Source: Solirubrobacter phytolaccae
GTDB taxonomy: Bacteria > Actinomycetota > Thermoleophilia > Solirubrobacterales > Solirubrobacteraceae
Assembly (NCBI RefSeq): GCF_027587195.1
Contig: NZ_JAPDDP010000069.1
Span: 1 to 43,527 of the forward strand
Length of the DNA: 43,527 nt
Direction of reading: 5' to 3'
How positions within the stretch are numbered: the stretch's first letter is position 1; each line of letters begins with the position of its first letter. Under the pieces are notes generated by a model. That model was not told the DNA's origin. It searched no databases and saw nothing but the letters and a program-made list of their open reading frames with translations. The position numbers and the translations under genes were made by a program. Shown in pieces: positions 15,072 to 24,091 of this stretch.

Positions 15072-15872
15072 ATGCGGCGGATGTTAAGTCCCGACGGCCT
15101 CGAAATGGCCGTTGAGGTGGCCGGCGACGGCCCGCCAGTGCTGCTCCTGCACGGTTTTCCGGACCGCGCGGATTTGTGGCGGCACCAGCTCGAGGATCTG
15201 AAAGCTGACTTCACGGTGATCGCTCCGGACCTGCGCGGCTTCGGTGACACCGACAAGCCCGACGACGTCGACGCGTACCGGATGCGCCGCAGCGTCCAGG
15301 ACGTGCTGGGCCTCCTCGACACGCTCGGGTTCGAGCGCGCGCACGTCGTCGGCCACGACTGGGGCGCGGGCCTCGCCTGGTCGCTCGTGCACGCGGCGAC
15401 CGACCGTGTGGACCGGCTCGTCGTCCTCTCCGTCGGCCATCCCAGCGTGCCGCGGACGCTCGCCCAGCGCGAGAAGTCCTGGTACACGAGCTACTTCCAG
15501 TTCGCGGAGGCCGAGGAGCTGATCCGCCGGGACGACTGGGCGATGCTGCGCGAGTGGGCGAGCACGCATCCGGAGCTGGACCGCGTGCTCGAAGACCTGG
15601 CTCGGCCTGGAGCCTTGAGGGCCGGGCTCAACTGGTACCGGGCGAACCACCATCCGAAGCTCGAGCTGCGCGAGCGCGAGCTGCCGCGCCTGCCCATCCC
15701 GATCCTCGGCGTCTGGAGCGACGGCGACGCCTACCTGACCGAGGAGCAGATGACCGGTTCGCAGGCGTACGTTCCCGACTGGCGCTACGAGCGGATCGAG
15801 GGCGCCGGCCACTGGATGCAACTGGACGCCCCGGATGCGGTCAGCGCGCTGATAAGAAGCCACCTGTGCTGA
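15072..15872 (+). CDS. Alpha/beta hydrolase, epoxide-hydrolase-like
   Basis: 266-residue alpha/beta hydrolase. HGFPDRADLWRHQL is the oxyanion region (about residues 27-40), and HDWGAGLAW gives a nucleophile Asp at about residue 96, as in epoxide hydrolases and haloalkane dehalogenases rather than Ser esterases. An acid residue lies in VWSDGDAYL, and the catalytic His in GAGHWMQLD near the end. The cap domain is about residues 130-200. The start is ATG 15072 (ATG 15081 also possible). It overlaps the next gene by 7 bp, so the two are coupled. Confidence 0.88.
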   Translation: MRRMLSPDGLEMAVEVAGDGPPVLLLHGFPDRADLWRHQLEDLKADFTVIAPDLRGFGDTDKPDDVDAYRMRRSVQDVLGLLDTLGFERAHVVGHDWGAGLAWSLVHAATDRVDRLVVLSVGHPSVPRTLAQREKSWYTSYFQFAEAEELIRRDDWAMLREWASTHPELDRVLEDLARPGALRAGLNWYRANHHPKLELRERELPRLPIPILGVWSDGDAYLTEEQMTGSQAYVPDWRYERIEGAGHWMQLDAPDAVSALIRSHLC

Positions 15873-17167
15873 ATGCCGTATCGCTGCGTGCCGCGTTCGC
15901 CGCGCGCGAGCTCTCACCGGTCGAAGTCGTCGACGCCTTCGAGGAGCTGCCGGAGTACGGCGCGTTCGTGACCCTCACGCTCGAGCGCGCCCGGGAAGAG
16001 GCCAAGGCCGCCGAGGCCGCCTACAAGGACGGCACCGCGCGGCCGCTGGAAGGGCTCACGCTCGCCGTCAAGGACCTCTTCGACACCGAGGGCGTGCGCA
16101 CCACCTACGGCTCGACGATCTTCGGCGGCCATGTCCCCACCGCCGACGCGTGGGCCGTTCGGCGGGCGCGCGAGGCGGGCGCGATCGTCGTCGGCAAGAC
16201 GCTCACGCACGAGTTCGCGTGGGGCATCACGTCGATCAACCCGCACTTCCCGCCGTGCCGGAACCCGCACGACCCCGAGCGCGTGCCCGGCGGCTCCAGC
16301 GGCGGCTCGGCCGTCGCGCTCGGCCTCGGCCAGGCGGCGCTCGCGCTCGGCACGGACACGGGCGGCTCGATCCGCATCCCGGCCTCGTTCTGCGGCGTCT
16401 CGGGCCTGAAGCCCACGTTCGGGCGACTGAGCACCGGCGGTGTCTTCCCGCTCGCCCGTTCGCTCGACCACGCCGGCCCGATGGCGCGCACGCCCGCCGA
16501 CGTGCGGCTGTTCTACGAAGCGCTCGTCGGCGAGCGCGGCCGGACCGAGCCCGCCACGCGGATCGCGGTCTGCCCCGACCTGCACGTGCGCGCGCCCGAG
16601 CCCGGCATCCAGCGCGCCTTCGACGCCGCCGTGGCCGCGCTCGAGGCCGAGGTGATCGAGGTCCGCTTCGACGCGTCCCCCGAGCGCCTGTACCCGACGT
16701 ACGCGAGCATCCAGAACGCCGAAGCCGCGCTCACCCACGCGCAGCTGTTCGGCGCGCATCGCGACCAGTACGGCCCGGACGTCGCGGGCCGGCTCGAGCA
16801 CGCCCAGAGCGTCACGCTCGCCGAGTACGCGGAGGCGACCGCGGAGCGCGAACGCATCCGCTCGGCCTTCGCGCACATCTTCGCGGCCGCCGACCTGCTG
16901 ATCACGCCGATCTCCGCCGTCCCGCCGGAGCGCATCGACGCGCCGACCAACCAGCAGTTCCGCGACGGCGTGCTGCCCTACACCGTGCCGCAGGACCTCG
17001 CGGGCCTGCCGACGTGCGCGGTGCCGGTCGGCTTCGACGACGAGGGCCTGCCGGTCGGCGTGCAGCTGACCGGCCCGGCGTGGAGCGAGGCGCGCGTGCT
17101 CGCCGCCGCCGAGGGGCTCTTCAGCGCGACAGCATCGGCGAGGGCGGAATCCGCGTCTGCCCGGTGA
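15866..17167 (+). CDS. Amidase signature enzyme
   Basis: 433-residue amidase. The Ser-cisSer-Lys triad is visible: K69 in LTLAVKDLFDTEG, the glycine/serine loop PGGSSGGSAVALGLG, and the nucleophile region GTDTGGSIRIPASFCG. The C-terminal DLAGLPTCAVPVGF is also conserved. Length is typical. It hydrolyses a carboxamide; the substrate is unknown. The GTG start at 15866 overlaps the hydrolase stop. The 3' end overlaps the convergent zinc-finger gene by 47 bp, the longest such overlap in the window. Confidence 0.9.
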   Translation: MLNAVSLRAAFAARELSPVEVVDAFEELPEYGAFVTLTLERAREEAKAAEAAYKDGTARPLEGLTLAVKDLFDTEGVRTTYGSTIFGGHVPTADAWAVRRAREAGAIVVGKTLTHEFAWGITSINPHFPPCRNPHDPERVPGGSSGGSAVALGLGQAALALGTDTGGSIRIPASFCGVSGLKPTFGRLSTGGVFPLARSLDHAGPMARTPADVRLFYEALVGERGRTEPATRIAVCPDLHVRAPEPGIQRAFDAAVAALEAEVIEVRFDASPERLYPTYASIQNAEAALTHAQLFGAHRDQYGPDVAGRLEHAQSVTLAEYAEATAERERIRSAFAHIFAAADLLITPISAVPPERIDAPTNQQFRDGVLPYTVPQDLAGLPTCAVPVGFDDEGLPVGVQLTGPAWSEARVLAAAEGLFSATASARAESASAR

Positions 17168-17444
17168 CCTGCGGGATGAGCATCCCGACCTCGTCCTTGA
17201 AGCACCAGCACCAGTTCTCACCCGGCTCGAGCGAGCGGATGATCGGGTGCTCGTCGTGAGTGCGCGCGTGCGCGCTCGCGTGCTTGTTGGGTGAGTCGTC
17301 GCAGCAGCCGACGTGCCCGCACGTCAGGCAGATGCGCAGGTGCAGCCAGACGCCGCCGGCCTGCAGGCAGTCCTCACAGCCGGCGACCTCGGCCGGCAGC
17401 TCGGTGATCTCGATCGCGTCGGTGTGGGTGCAGCGGGAGCTCAT
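17121..17444 (-). CDS. UBP-type zinc finger protein
   Basis: 107-residue stand-alone UBP (BUZ) zinc finger. Cys/His ligands: C5 and H7, C23 and C26 (GCEDC), C39 and C42 (CLTCG), C47, then H55, H59, H63/H66 (KHASAHARTHDEHP), with the WCWC motif after GEN. In eukaryotes this fold binds ubiquitin C-termini; bacterial copies regularly sit next to histidine kinases and thioredoxin-reductase-like proteins, where their role is unknown. The ATG at 17444 overlaps the kinase stop (ATGA). Last gene of the operon. Confidence 0.9.
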   Translation of the reverse strand: MSSRCTHTDAIEITELPAEVAGCEDCLQAGGVWLHLRICLTCGHVGCCDDSPNKHASAHARTHDEHPIIRSLEPGENWCWCFKDEVGMLIPQVTGQTRIPPSPMLSR

Positions 17445-18853
17445 TTCTTCTTGCCCTCCAAGGGAAGCCAGATGTGGAACGTCGTGCCCGCGTCGCTCGT
17501 GTCGAACGTCAGCGAGCCGCCGTGCTTCTGCTCGACGATCCGCCGAGCGGTGTCCAGCCCCATGCCCGTGCCGCTGCCGGGGGCCTTGGTGGTGAAGAAC
17601 GGGTCGAAGATGCGGCTGCGGACGTCCTCGGGGATGCCGGGTCCGTCGTCGGCGATGTCGACCTTGATGCAGCCGTTCTCGGGCCCCGTCGTGATCGTGA
17701 TCGTCCCGTCCTCGCCGAGCGCGCCGAGCGCGTTGTCGAGGATGTTCGTCCACACCTGGTTGAGCTCGGAGCCGTGCATCGTGATCTGCGGCAGCGACTG
17801 GTCGTAGTGGCGCTCGACCTTGATGTTCGTGTGCTTGATCTTGTGCTTGAGCATGATCAGCGTGCTGTCGATGCCCTCGTGCACGTCCGCGACGATCACG
17901 CCGCCGCGGTCCATGTAGGCGTAGGTCTTGATCGCCTTCACGAGCTTGGACATGCGGTCGGTCGAGTCCACGAGCTCGGTGGCCAGCGCCTGCGCGGAGA
18001 TCGTCGACGCGACCCACCACAGCGCCTTCAGCGACGCGTGCGTCCCCTCGCCGGTGATCGCGATCACGCGCCGGACCCAGTCCTCGTCGAGCCCCGCCGA
18101 GGCCAGCGGCTCGGAGAAGCGGTAGCCCTCGGTGATGCCGAGCTCGTCGAGGATGTCCTCCATCGCGTCGATCGCGTCCGACTCGTCGAGCGCGCTGCTC
18201 GCCTCGCGGCTCTCGGAGCGCTCGAGCGCCTCCTTCTGCAGCGCGAGCAGCTTCTCCGCGTCCTCGCGCTCGATGCCGGCCTCGACGAACGCCCGCAGCG
18301 CGTAGTTGATGACCTGCATCGCCTGGACGAGGTCGCTCGCCGCGCGCCGCGCCGCCGCGGCCGGGTTGTTGAGCTCGTGCGCCAGGCCCGCCGCCATCGT
18401 GCCGAGCGAGGTGAGGCGCTCGCGGCTGGACTCGCGCGAGTTGATCCCGCGCATGACCGGCCCGATCACCTTCATGACCTTGCGGTGCACGGAGCGGTGC
18501 TTGATCGCGAGCTCGATGAACTCGGCGCGCGGGATGATCGTGTAGCGGCACGTCGAGGTGGCCTCGATCGTGACCGGCAGCGCGCTCTCGGTGACCGCGG
18601 CGATCGCGCCGATCCACGTCGCGCCGTTGCTGACCTGGCCGAGGTCGGTGCCGCCACCGGACTTGATCAGCGAGCGCGTGCCGCCGTCGAACATCAACAG
18701 CGGGCCGGGCGAGTCGGCGCCCTGCTCGAGCAGGATGTCGCCCTCCTCGGCGGTCTGGATGGCCGGCGTGATCGCGGCGAACTCGGCGAGCCCCTCGTCC
18801 GACACCTCGTCGAACAGGTCGATCCGGCGCAGCTCTTCGACCGGAACGCTCAT
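17441..18853 (-). CDS. Histidine kinase with N-terminal cyclic-nucleotide-binding-like domain
   Basis: 470-residue soluble sensor kinase. Residues 1-130 look like a cNMP-binding (CRP-like) beta barrel (LRRIDLFDEVSDEGLAEFA; EGDILLEQGADSPG). The dimerisation/phosphoacceptor segment has H159 in MAAGLAHELNNPAAAA. About residues 200-330 are a long helical insert. The ATPase domain has the N box NQVWTNILDNALGAL, G1 DIADDGPGIP, the F box FDPFFTTK and G2 GSGTGMGLDTA. No membrane segment. It is coupled by 4-nt overlaps to the response-regulator/TrxR fusion upstream and the UBP zinc finger downstream; the receiver of the former is its natural partner. The ligand of the sensor domain is unknown. Confidence 0.92.
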   Translation of the reverse strand: MSVPVEELRRIDLFDEVSDEGLAEFAAITPAIQTAEEGDILLEQGADSPGPLLMFDGGTRSLIKSGGGTDLGQVSNGATWIGAIAAVTESALPVTIEATSTCRYTIIPRAEFIELAIKHRSVHRKVMKVIGPVMRGINSRESSRERLTSLGTMAAGLAHELNNPAAAARRAASDLVQAMQVINYALRAFVEAGIEREDAEKLLALQKEALERSESREASSALDESDAIDAMEDILDELGITEGYRFSEPLASAGLDEDWVRRVIAITGEGTHASLKALWWVASTISAQALATELVDSTDRMSKLVKAIKTYAYMDRGGVIVADVHEGIDSTLIMLKHKIKHTNIKVERHYDQSLPQITMHGSELNQVWTNILDNALGALGEDGTITITTGPENGCIKVDIADDGPGIPEDVRSRIFDPFFTTKAPGSGTGMGLDTARRIVEQKHGGSLTFDTSDAGTTFHIWLPLEGKKK

Positions 18854-20508
18854 TCGGCCAGGTACTCGTGGATCAGCGAGACGGCCATCGAGCCTTCGCC
18901 CACCGCGCTCGCGACGCGCTTGATCGAGCGCGCGCGGACGTCGCCGGCGACGAACACGCCGGGCACGGTCGTCTCGAGCGTGTAGGGGTCGCGTTTGAGC
19001 GGGAAGCCCGCGGCCTTGGCGTCGGCGCCGGCGAGGATGAAGCCGCGCGCGTCGCGGCCGACCACGCCGTCGAGCCAGTCCGTGCGCGGGGCCGCGCCGA
19101 TGAAGACGAACGTCGCGTCGACGTTCTCGTCGTGCTCGCCGTCCGCGTCACGGATGCGCAGCGTGCGCAGGTGGTCATCGCCGTCGGCGGCCACGGCCTG
19201 CGCGTTGGTGCGCACGTCGATGTTCGGAATGGCCGCGATCTGCTCGATCAGGTAGTGCGACATCGACTTCGCGAGCGAGTCGCCGCGCACGAGCATCGTG
19301 ACCTGCTTCGCGTAGCCGCTGAAGTGCACGGCGGCCTGGCCGGCGGAGTTCGCGCCGCCGATGATCACGACGTGCTGCTCGGCGCACGAGCGCGCCTCGC
19401 TCAGCGCCGCGCCGTAGTAGATGCCCTTGCCGGTGAAGGTGTCGAAGCCCTCGGCGGTGAGGTGGTTGTAGGAGACGCCGGACGCCACCAGCACGCAGTT
19501 CGCGCTGAGCGTGCCGCCGCCGGAGAGCTGCAGGATCCGCCCGGCGCCTTCAACGCGCAGCGAGACCGCGTCCTGCACGGTCAGCAGCTCGGCGCCGAGC
19601 CGGCGCGCCTGGTCGGTCGCGCGCCGCGCGAGGTCCGAGCCGGAGAGGCCGGTCGGGAAGCCGAGGTAGTTCTCGATCCGGGAGGAAGTACCCGCCTGGC
19701 CGCCGGGTGCCTCGCGCTCGACCATCACGGTCCGCAGGCCTTCGCTCGCCCCGTACACCGCCGCCGCGAGCCCCGCGGGCCCGCCGCCGACGATCGCCAG
19801 GTCGTAGTGGTCGGACGCGGGCGCGGCCGAGACACCCAGCCGCTCGGCCAGCTCCAGCACGGTCGGGCGCTCGAGCACGGTGCCGTCTTCCAGCAGCGCG
19901 ACCGGCAGCCGGCCGTCGTCGATCGCGGCCACCTGCAGCAGCTCGCGCGCCTCGGAGTCGCGCTCGACGTCCAGCCAGCGCATCGGCACGCGGTTGCGGG
20001 CGAGGAAGTCGCGCAGGTCGTGCGAGTCCCGGCTGAAGCGATGGCCGATCACGCGCACGCCGCCGGACTCGAGCGCGGCGCCCGACTCCCACGTCGTCAG
20101 CAGGTCCTCGACCACCGGGTACAGCTGCTCCTCCGGCGGGTCCCACGGCTTGAGCAGGTAGTAGTCGAGGTCGACCTCGTTGATCGCCTGGATCGCGGCC
20201 TCGGTGTCGGCGTACGCGGTCAGCAGCACGCGCTTGGCGTCCGGCACGAGCTTGCGCGCCTCCACCAGGTACTCCGTGCCGGCCATCTGCGGCATCCGCT
20301 GGTCGGCGACGAGCAGCGCGACCTGCTCCCCGCGCGACACGAGCTCCTTCAGCGCGCCGAGCGCCTCCTGCCCGCTGGTGGCGCGCACGATCCGGTAGCG
20401 CTCGCCGAACTGGCGGCGCAGGTCACGGGCGACGGCGGCGAGCACCGCGGGTTCGTCGTCGACGCAGACGATCGCGGCGCGGCGACGGCGCGGTTCAGAA
20501 GCCTCCAT
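18850..20508 (-). CDS. Response regulator receiver fused to thioredoxin-reductase-like flavoprotein
   Basis: 552-residue three-part protein. Residues 10-140: receiver domain with acidic pair D17/D18, phospho-acceptor D69 (VADQRMP), T97 and K120 (YLLKPW), all intact. About residues 150-225: a thioredoxin/glutaredoxin-like fold whose usual CxxC spot reads S159-R-D-S162. Residues 235-552: FAD/NAD(P)H thioredoxin-reductase fold with IVGGGPAGLAAAVY, the second site VIIGGANSAGQAA and the final FAD motif FVAGDVRARSIKRV. The active-site CxxC of thioredoxin reductase is absent (only C375 nearby). It probably signals redox or flavin state rather than reducing thioredoxin (inference). Starts 11 nt after the YkuD-like gene. 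Confidence 0.9.
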   Translation of the reverse strand: MEASEPRRRRAAIVCVDDEPAVLAAVARDLRRQFGERYRIVRATSGQEALGALKELVSRGEQVALLVADQRMPQMAGTEYLVEARKLVPDAKRVLLTAYADTEAAIQAINEVDLDYYLLKPWDPPEEQLYPVVEDLLTTWESGAALESGGVRVIGHRFSRDSHDLRDFLARNRVPMRWLDVERDSEARELLQVAAIDDGRLPVALLEDGTVLERPTVLELAERLGVSAAPASDHYDLAIVGGGPAGLAAAVYGASEGLRTVMVEREAPGGQAGTSSRIENYLGFPTGLSGSDLARRATDQARRLGAELLTVQDAVSLRVEGAGRILQLSGGGTLSANCVLVASGVSYNHLTAEGFDTFTGKGIYYGAALSEARSCAEQHVVIIGGANSAGQAAVHFSGYAKQVTMLVRGDSLAKSMSHYLIEQIAAIPNIDVRTNAQAVAADGDDHLRTLRIRDADGEHDENVDATFVFIGAAPRTDWLDGVVGRDARGFILAGADAKAAGFPLKRDPYTLETTVPGVFVAGDVRARSIKRVASAVGEGSMAVSLIHEYLAE

Positions 20509-20519
20509 GGCCAAGGACG

Positions 20520-21530
20520 CTATACGACGCGAACCGGCGTGCCGACTTCCACGAAGTCGAAGATCGCTTGGACCTCCGGCATAGGCACGCGCGCGCCGCC
20601 GTGCGACGCGGGACCCGCGGGCACGTCGGTGGCGCCGTAGATCGCCAGGCCGGTGGCCCAGTAGACCGCGTGGTCGAACCAGCTCTTGAACGGCACCGAC
20701 CACGCCTGCTCGACCTTGCGCGTGACCTTGAAGGTGCCGGCCGGCGTGCCCATGTCGGTGCTGTTGTTGCCGACACCGGTGGAGGTGTGGATGACGCGCA
20801 CGACGCGGCCCGCCTCGATCAGCAGCACGGCGCTGCGGCCGCGGTTGATCTCGACCTGCTTGCCGTCTCCGGTGCGGTCGGTCGCGAGCGGGCGGCCGGC
20901 GCTGTCGAGGCGCTGCACCGTCATCTCGCCCACGATCCCGTCGCGCTCGAGGCCCTCCCAGGACTGGAAGGCGAGCACGGCCTGCTGGGAGCGGTAGTCC
21001 CACTTGCCGGTGATCGCGTCCTCGGGCAGGTAGCCGAGCTGGGCGAGCTTGGTCTGAACCGCCTTCGGGTCACGCGGCGCCACGGGCTTCTTGGTCGGCG
21101 GCTTGGGGGCCGCGTATTCCTCCGGCGGGGCGAAGTCCGCGCGCGTGAACGTGCGGCCGCGGATCTCGACCTCCTCCGCGTCGGTCGCGCCGGTCACCGT
21201 GTAGACGATCTGGGCGACGCGCGCGAGGTAGGAGACGTCGGCGGCGGCGAAGTTGGTGCTCAGCTCGACCTCGACCTGCTCGTCGTCGACCTCGGCGGAC
21301 GTGAGCGTGACGCCGTTCGGGATCGCCGAGCCGTAGCCCTTCTTGCGCTCGGCGGCGGTGATGCCCTGGAGCAGCACCTTGATCGCGGCCTCGGGGCCGT
21401 CGGCGGCCTGGCGCTTGACCGAGGTGAGCGCCTCGCCGCGCAGGACGTAGATCTTGATCGACTTGGCCTCGGCGGCCGCGGGCGCGGCGAGCACGAGGAG
21501 GGCGACGACGAGGAGGAGAAGTCTGCGCAT
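20520..21530 (-). CDS. GerMN/peptidoglycan-binding/YkuD-fold protein lacking catalytic Cys and His
   Basis: 336-residue exported protein: signal peptide (RRLLLLVVALLVLAAPAAA), a GerMN domain (about 30-130), a peptidoglycan-binding domain (AVQTKLAQLGYLPED to WEGLERDGIVGEMTV, about 158-205), and a C-terminal YkuD L,D-transpeptidase fold (about 225-336). Active YkuD enzymes have IHG and SHGC-x-R; here the motifs are I-Y298-G and S-H-G-G312-A-R314. Both the conserved His and the nucleophile Cys are gone, so transpeptidation is not expected. It may bind cell wall as a pseudo-enzyme. The start is ATG 21530; the longer form adds nine residues before the signal peptide. First gene of the redox-signalling operon. 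Confidence 0.85.
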   Translation of the reverse strand: MRRLLLLVVALLVLAAPAAAEAKSIKIYVLRGEALTSVKRQAADGPEAAIKVLLQGITAAERKKGYGSAIPNGVTLTSAEVDDEQVEVELSTNFAAADVSYLARVAQIVYTVTGATDAEEVEIRGRTFTRADFAPPEEYAAPKPPTKKPVAPRDPKAVQTKLAQLGYLPEDAITGKWDYRSQQAVLAFQSWEGLERDGIVGEMTVQRLDSAGRPLATDRTGDGKQVEINRGRSAVLLIEAGRVVRVIHTSTGVGNNSTDMGTPAGTFKVTRKVEQAWSVPFKSWFDHAVYWATGLAIYGATDVPAGPASHGGARVPMPEVQAIFDFVEVGTPVRVV

Positions 21531-21559
21531 CACGCGCCAGTTTGACAACGTGCGCAAGC

Positions 21560-24091
21560 GTGACGCCCGAGCACGTACGGCTGGAGGAGGCCAGAAGCGG
21601 CACGGCGGCGTGGAAAGCGTGGGGTCCCTACCTGTCGGAACGTCAGTGGGGGACGGTCCGCGAGGACGACTCCGCGAGCGGCGACGCCTGGAACGCGTTC
21701 ACGCACGACGAAGCGCGCTCGAAGGCGTACCGGTGGGGCGAGGACGGGCTCGCCGGCGTCTCCGACGACAAGCAGCGCCTCTGCCTGGCGCTCGCGCTCT
21801 GGAACGGGCACGACCCGATCCTCAAGGAGCGCATCTTCGGGCTCACCAACAGCGAGGGCAACCACGGCGAGGACGCCAAGGAGTACTGGTTCTACCTGGA
21901 CTCCACGCCCACGCACTCGTACATGAAGTGGGCGTACAAGTACCCGCAGGCCGCGTTCCCGTACGAGCAGCTCGTCCACCACGGGCGTGGGCGCGACGAC
22001 CTGGAGCTCGAGCTGCTCGACACGGGCGTGTTCGACTCAGGCCGGTACTTCGACGTGGTCGTCGAGTACGCGAAGGGTGGGCCCGAGGATCTGCTGATGC
22101 TGATCACGGTCCACAACCGCGGGCCGGAGGCGGCGACGCTGCACGTGCTGCCGACCCTGTGGCTGCGGAACACCTGGCACGACGGGTCGACGCGCCCCTC
22201 GCTGCACCTCGACGACGAGGTCGTCGCGGGCGACTTCCGCTTCAGCGCCGACGGCGACTATCTCTTCTGCGAGAACGAGAGCGACGGGCCGTACCCCAAG
22301 GTCACGATCAACGACCACGTGCTGCACGGCGCGCCGACGAACCCGGATGCGACCGGGACCAAGTGCGCGGCCCATTCGGTGCTGGAGGTCCCCGCGGGCG
22401 AGTCGGTGACGGTCCGCGCGCGGCTCTCGACAGCACCGCTCGGCGGCTTCGACGCGGTCTTGGCCACCCGCCGCGAGGAGGCCGACGCGTTCTACGCCGC
22501 CGTCCTCCCGGAGAGCCTGGGCGAGGACCGCGCGCGGATCATGCGCCAGTCGCTCGCCGGGATGCTGTGGACGAAGCAGTTCTACGCCTACGACGTCCAC
22601 CGCTGGCTGCGCGAGCGCGGCATCAACCCGTGGAGCGCGGAAGCCGCCGGGCAGCGCAACGGCACCTGGTTCCACATGGTCGCCAGCGACATCATCTCGA
22701 TGCCGGACAAGTGGGAGTACCCGTGGTTCGCGGCCTGGGACCTGGCGTTCCACTGCGCGCCGCTCGCGCTCGTCGACCTGGACTTCGCCAAGGAGCAGGT
22801 CGAGCTGCTCCTGCACACGCGCTACGTGCACCCCAACGGGCAGATCCCGGCCTACGAGTGGAACTTCTCCGACGTCAACCCGCCGGTCACGGCGTGGGCG
22901 GCGCTGTGGGTCTACCACCGCGAGCAGGAGACCCGCGGCGCCGGCGACCGCGTCTGGCTCGGACGCGTCTTCCAGCGGCTGCTGACCAACTTCACCTGGT
23001 GGGTCAACCGCAAGGACCCGGACGGCCGCAACCTCTTCCAGGGCGGCTTCCTCGGGCTCGACAACATCGGCATCTTCGACCGCTCGAAGGAGCTGCCGGG
23101 CGGCGGGACGCTCCAGCAGGCCGACGGCACCGCGTGGATGGCGTTGTACTGCCAGTGGATGCTGCAGATCGCGGTCGAGCTCGGCCGCGAGGACCAGAGC
23201 TACGCCGACATCGCGCTGAAGTTCGTCGCGCACTTCGCGTGGATCGCGATCGCTTTGAACCCACCCGACGCGGACACGCCGCTGTGGGACGAGGCCGACG
23301 GCTTCTTCTACGACGTGATGCGGATGCCCGACGGGACGACGATCCCGCTGCGGGTGCGCTCGCTGGTCGGCCTGCTGCCGCTGTGCGCGGCGACCGTGTT
23401 CGAGCCGGAGGACCTGGCGGGGCAACCGGGCTTGGTGGAGCGGGCGCTGGAGTTCGCGGAGCGCTTCAAGGACTCCGTGCCCGCGCTCGCGCACGTCCCG
23501 CGCGAGGGCCACGAGGGGCGGCGGATGCTCTCGCTCGTCGACCATCACCAGCTCCGCCAGCTGCTGACGGTGATGCTCGACGAGGACGAGTTCCTGTCCC
23601 CGCACGGCATCCGCTCGCTCTCGCGCCGCCACGCCGACGAGCCGTGCGAGTTCGACTGGGCGGGCGAGCACTACGAGGTCCGCTACCAGCCTGCCGAGTC
23701 GGACTCCGGCATGTTCGGCGGCAACTCGAACTGGCGCGGGCCGGTGTGGTTCCCGATGAACCTCGTGATCCTGCGGGCGCTGTTCCAGATGCACCGCTAC
23801 TACGGCGAGGACTTCAAGGTCGAGTGCCCGACCGGGTCGGGCACGCAGATGAGCCTGCAGGAGGTCGCGCTGGAGATCTCCCGGCGGCTGATCTCCACCT
23901 TCGAGCGCGGCGAGGACGGCAAGCGGCCCGTATATGGGTCGCTCGAGGCGTTCCAAGACGACCCGCACTGGCGCGACCTGCTGCTCTTCTACGAGTACTT
24001 CCACGGCGACAACGGCGCCGGGCTCGGTGCCTCGCACCAGACGGGCTGGACGGGAACGGTCGCCACGCTGCTGTGGTTGGTCTCGCAGTGA
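21560..24091 (+). CDS. GH63-family glycosidase (MGH1-like)
   Basis: 843-residue cytoplasmic glycosidase of the GH63 alpha-glucosidase group (bacterial branch annotated as glucosidase or MGH1-like). Recognisable stretches: [20 protein letters not shown] near the start, [18 protein letters not shown], then the (alpha/alpha)6 barrel with [50 protein letters not shown] and [11 protein letters not shown]. Substrates are likely glucosylated small solutes or alpha-glucan-type oligosaccharides (inference). The GTG start at 21560 lies where family sequence begins; a TTG at 21542 is the alternative. Only 29 bp separates it from the divergent YkuD-like start. It overlaps the GH13 gene by 4 bp (GTGA). 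Confidence 0.88.
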   Translation: MTPEHVRLEEARSGTAAWKAWGPYLSERQWGTVREDDSASGDAWNAFTHDEARSKAYRWGEDGLAGVSDDKQRLCLALALWNGHDPILKERIFGLTNSEGNHGEDAKEYWFYLDSTPTHSYMKWAYKYPQAAFPYEQLVHHGRGRDDLELELLDTGVFDSGRYFDVVVEYAKGGPEDLLMLITVHNRGPEAATLHVLPTLWLRNTWHDGSTRPSLHLDDEVVAGDFRFSADGDYLFCENESDGPYPKVTINDHVLHGAPTNPDATGTKCAAHSVLEVPAGESVTVRARLSTAPLGGFDAVLATRREEADAFYAAVLPESLGEDRARIMRQSLAGMLWTKQFYAYDVHRWLRERGINPWSAEAAGQRNGTWFHMVASDIISMPDKWEYPWFAAWDLAFHCAPLALVDLDFAKEQVELLLHTRYVHPNGQIPAYEWNFSDVNPPVTAWAALWVYHREQETRGAGDRVWLGRVFQRLLTNFTWWVNRKDPDGRNLFQGGFLGLDNIGIFDRSKELPGGGTLQQADGTAWMALYCQWMLQIAVELGREDQSYADIALKFVAHFAWIAIALNPPDADTPLWDEADGFFYDVMRMPDGTTIPLRVRSLVGLLPLCAATVFEPEDLAGQPGLVERALEFAERFKDSVPALAHVPREGHEGRRMLSLVDHHQLRQLLTVMLDEDEFLSPHGIRSLSRRHADEPCEFDWAGEHYEVRYQPAESDSGMFGGNSNWRGPVWFPMNLVILRALFQMHRYYGEDFKVECPTGSGTQMSLQEVALEISRRLISTFERGEDGKRPVYGSLEAFQDDPHWRDLLLFYEYFHGDNGAGLGASHQTGWTGTVATLLWLVSQ

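Noticed and set aside
21542-21547. Perfect TTGACA as a -35 box for the GH63 gene
   Set aside because: A -10 at normal spacing would fall in GC-only sequence after the start codon; the hexamer is probably chance or part of an alternative TTG start.
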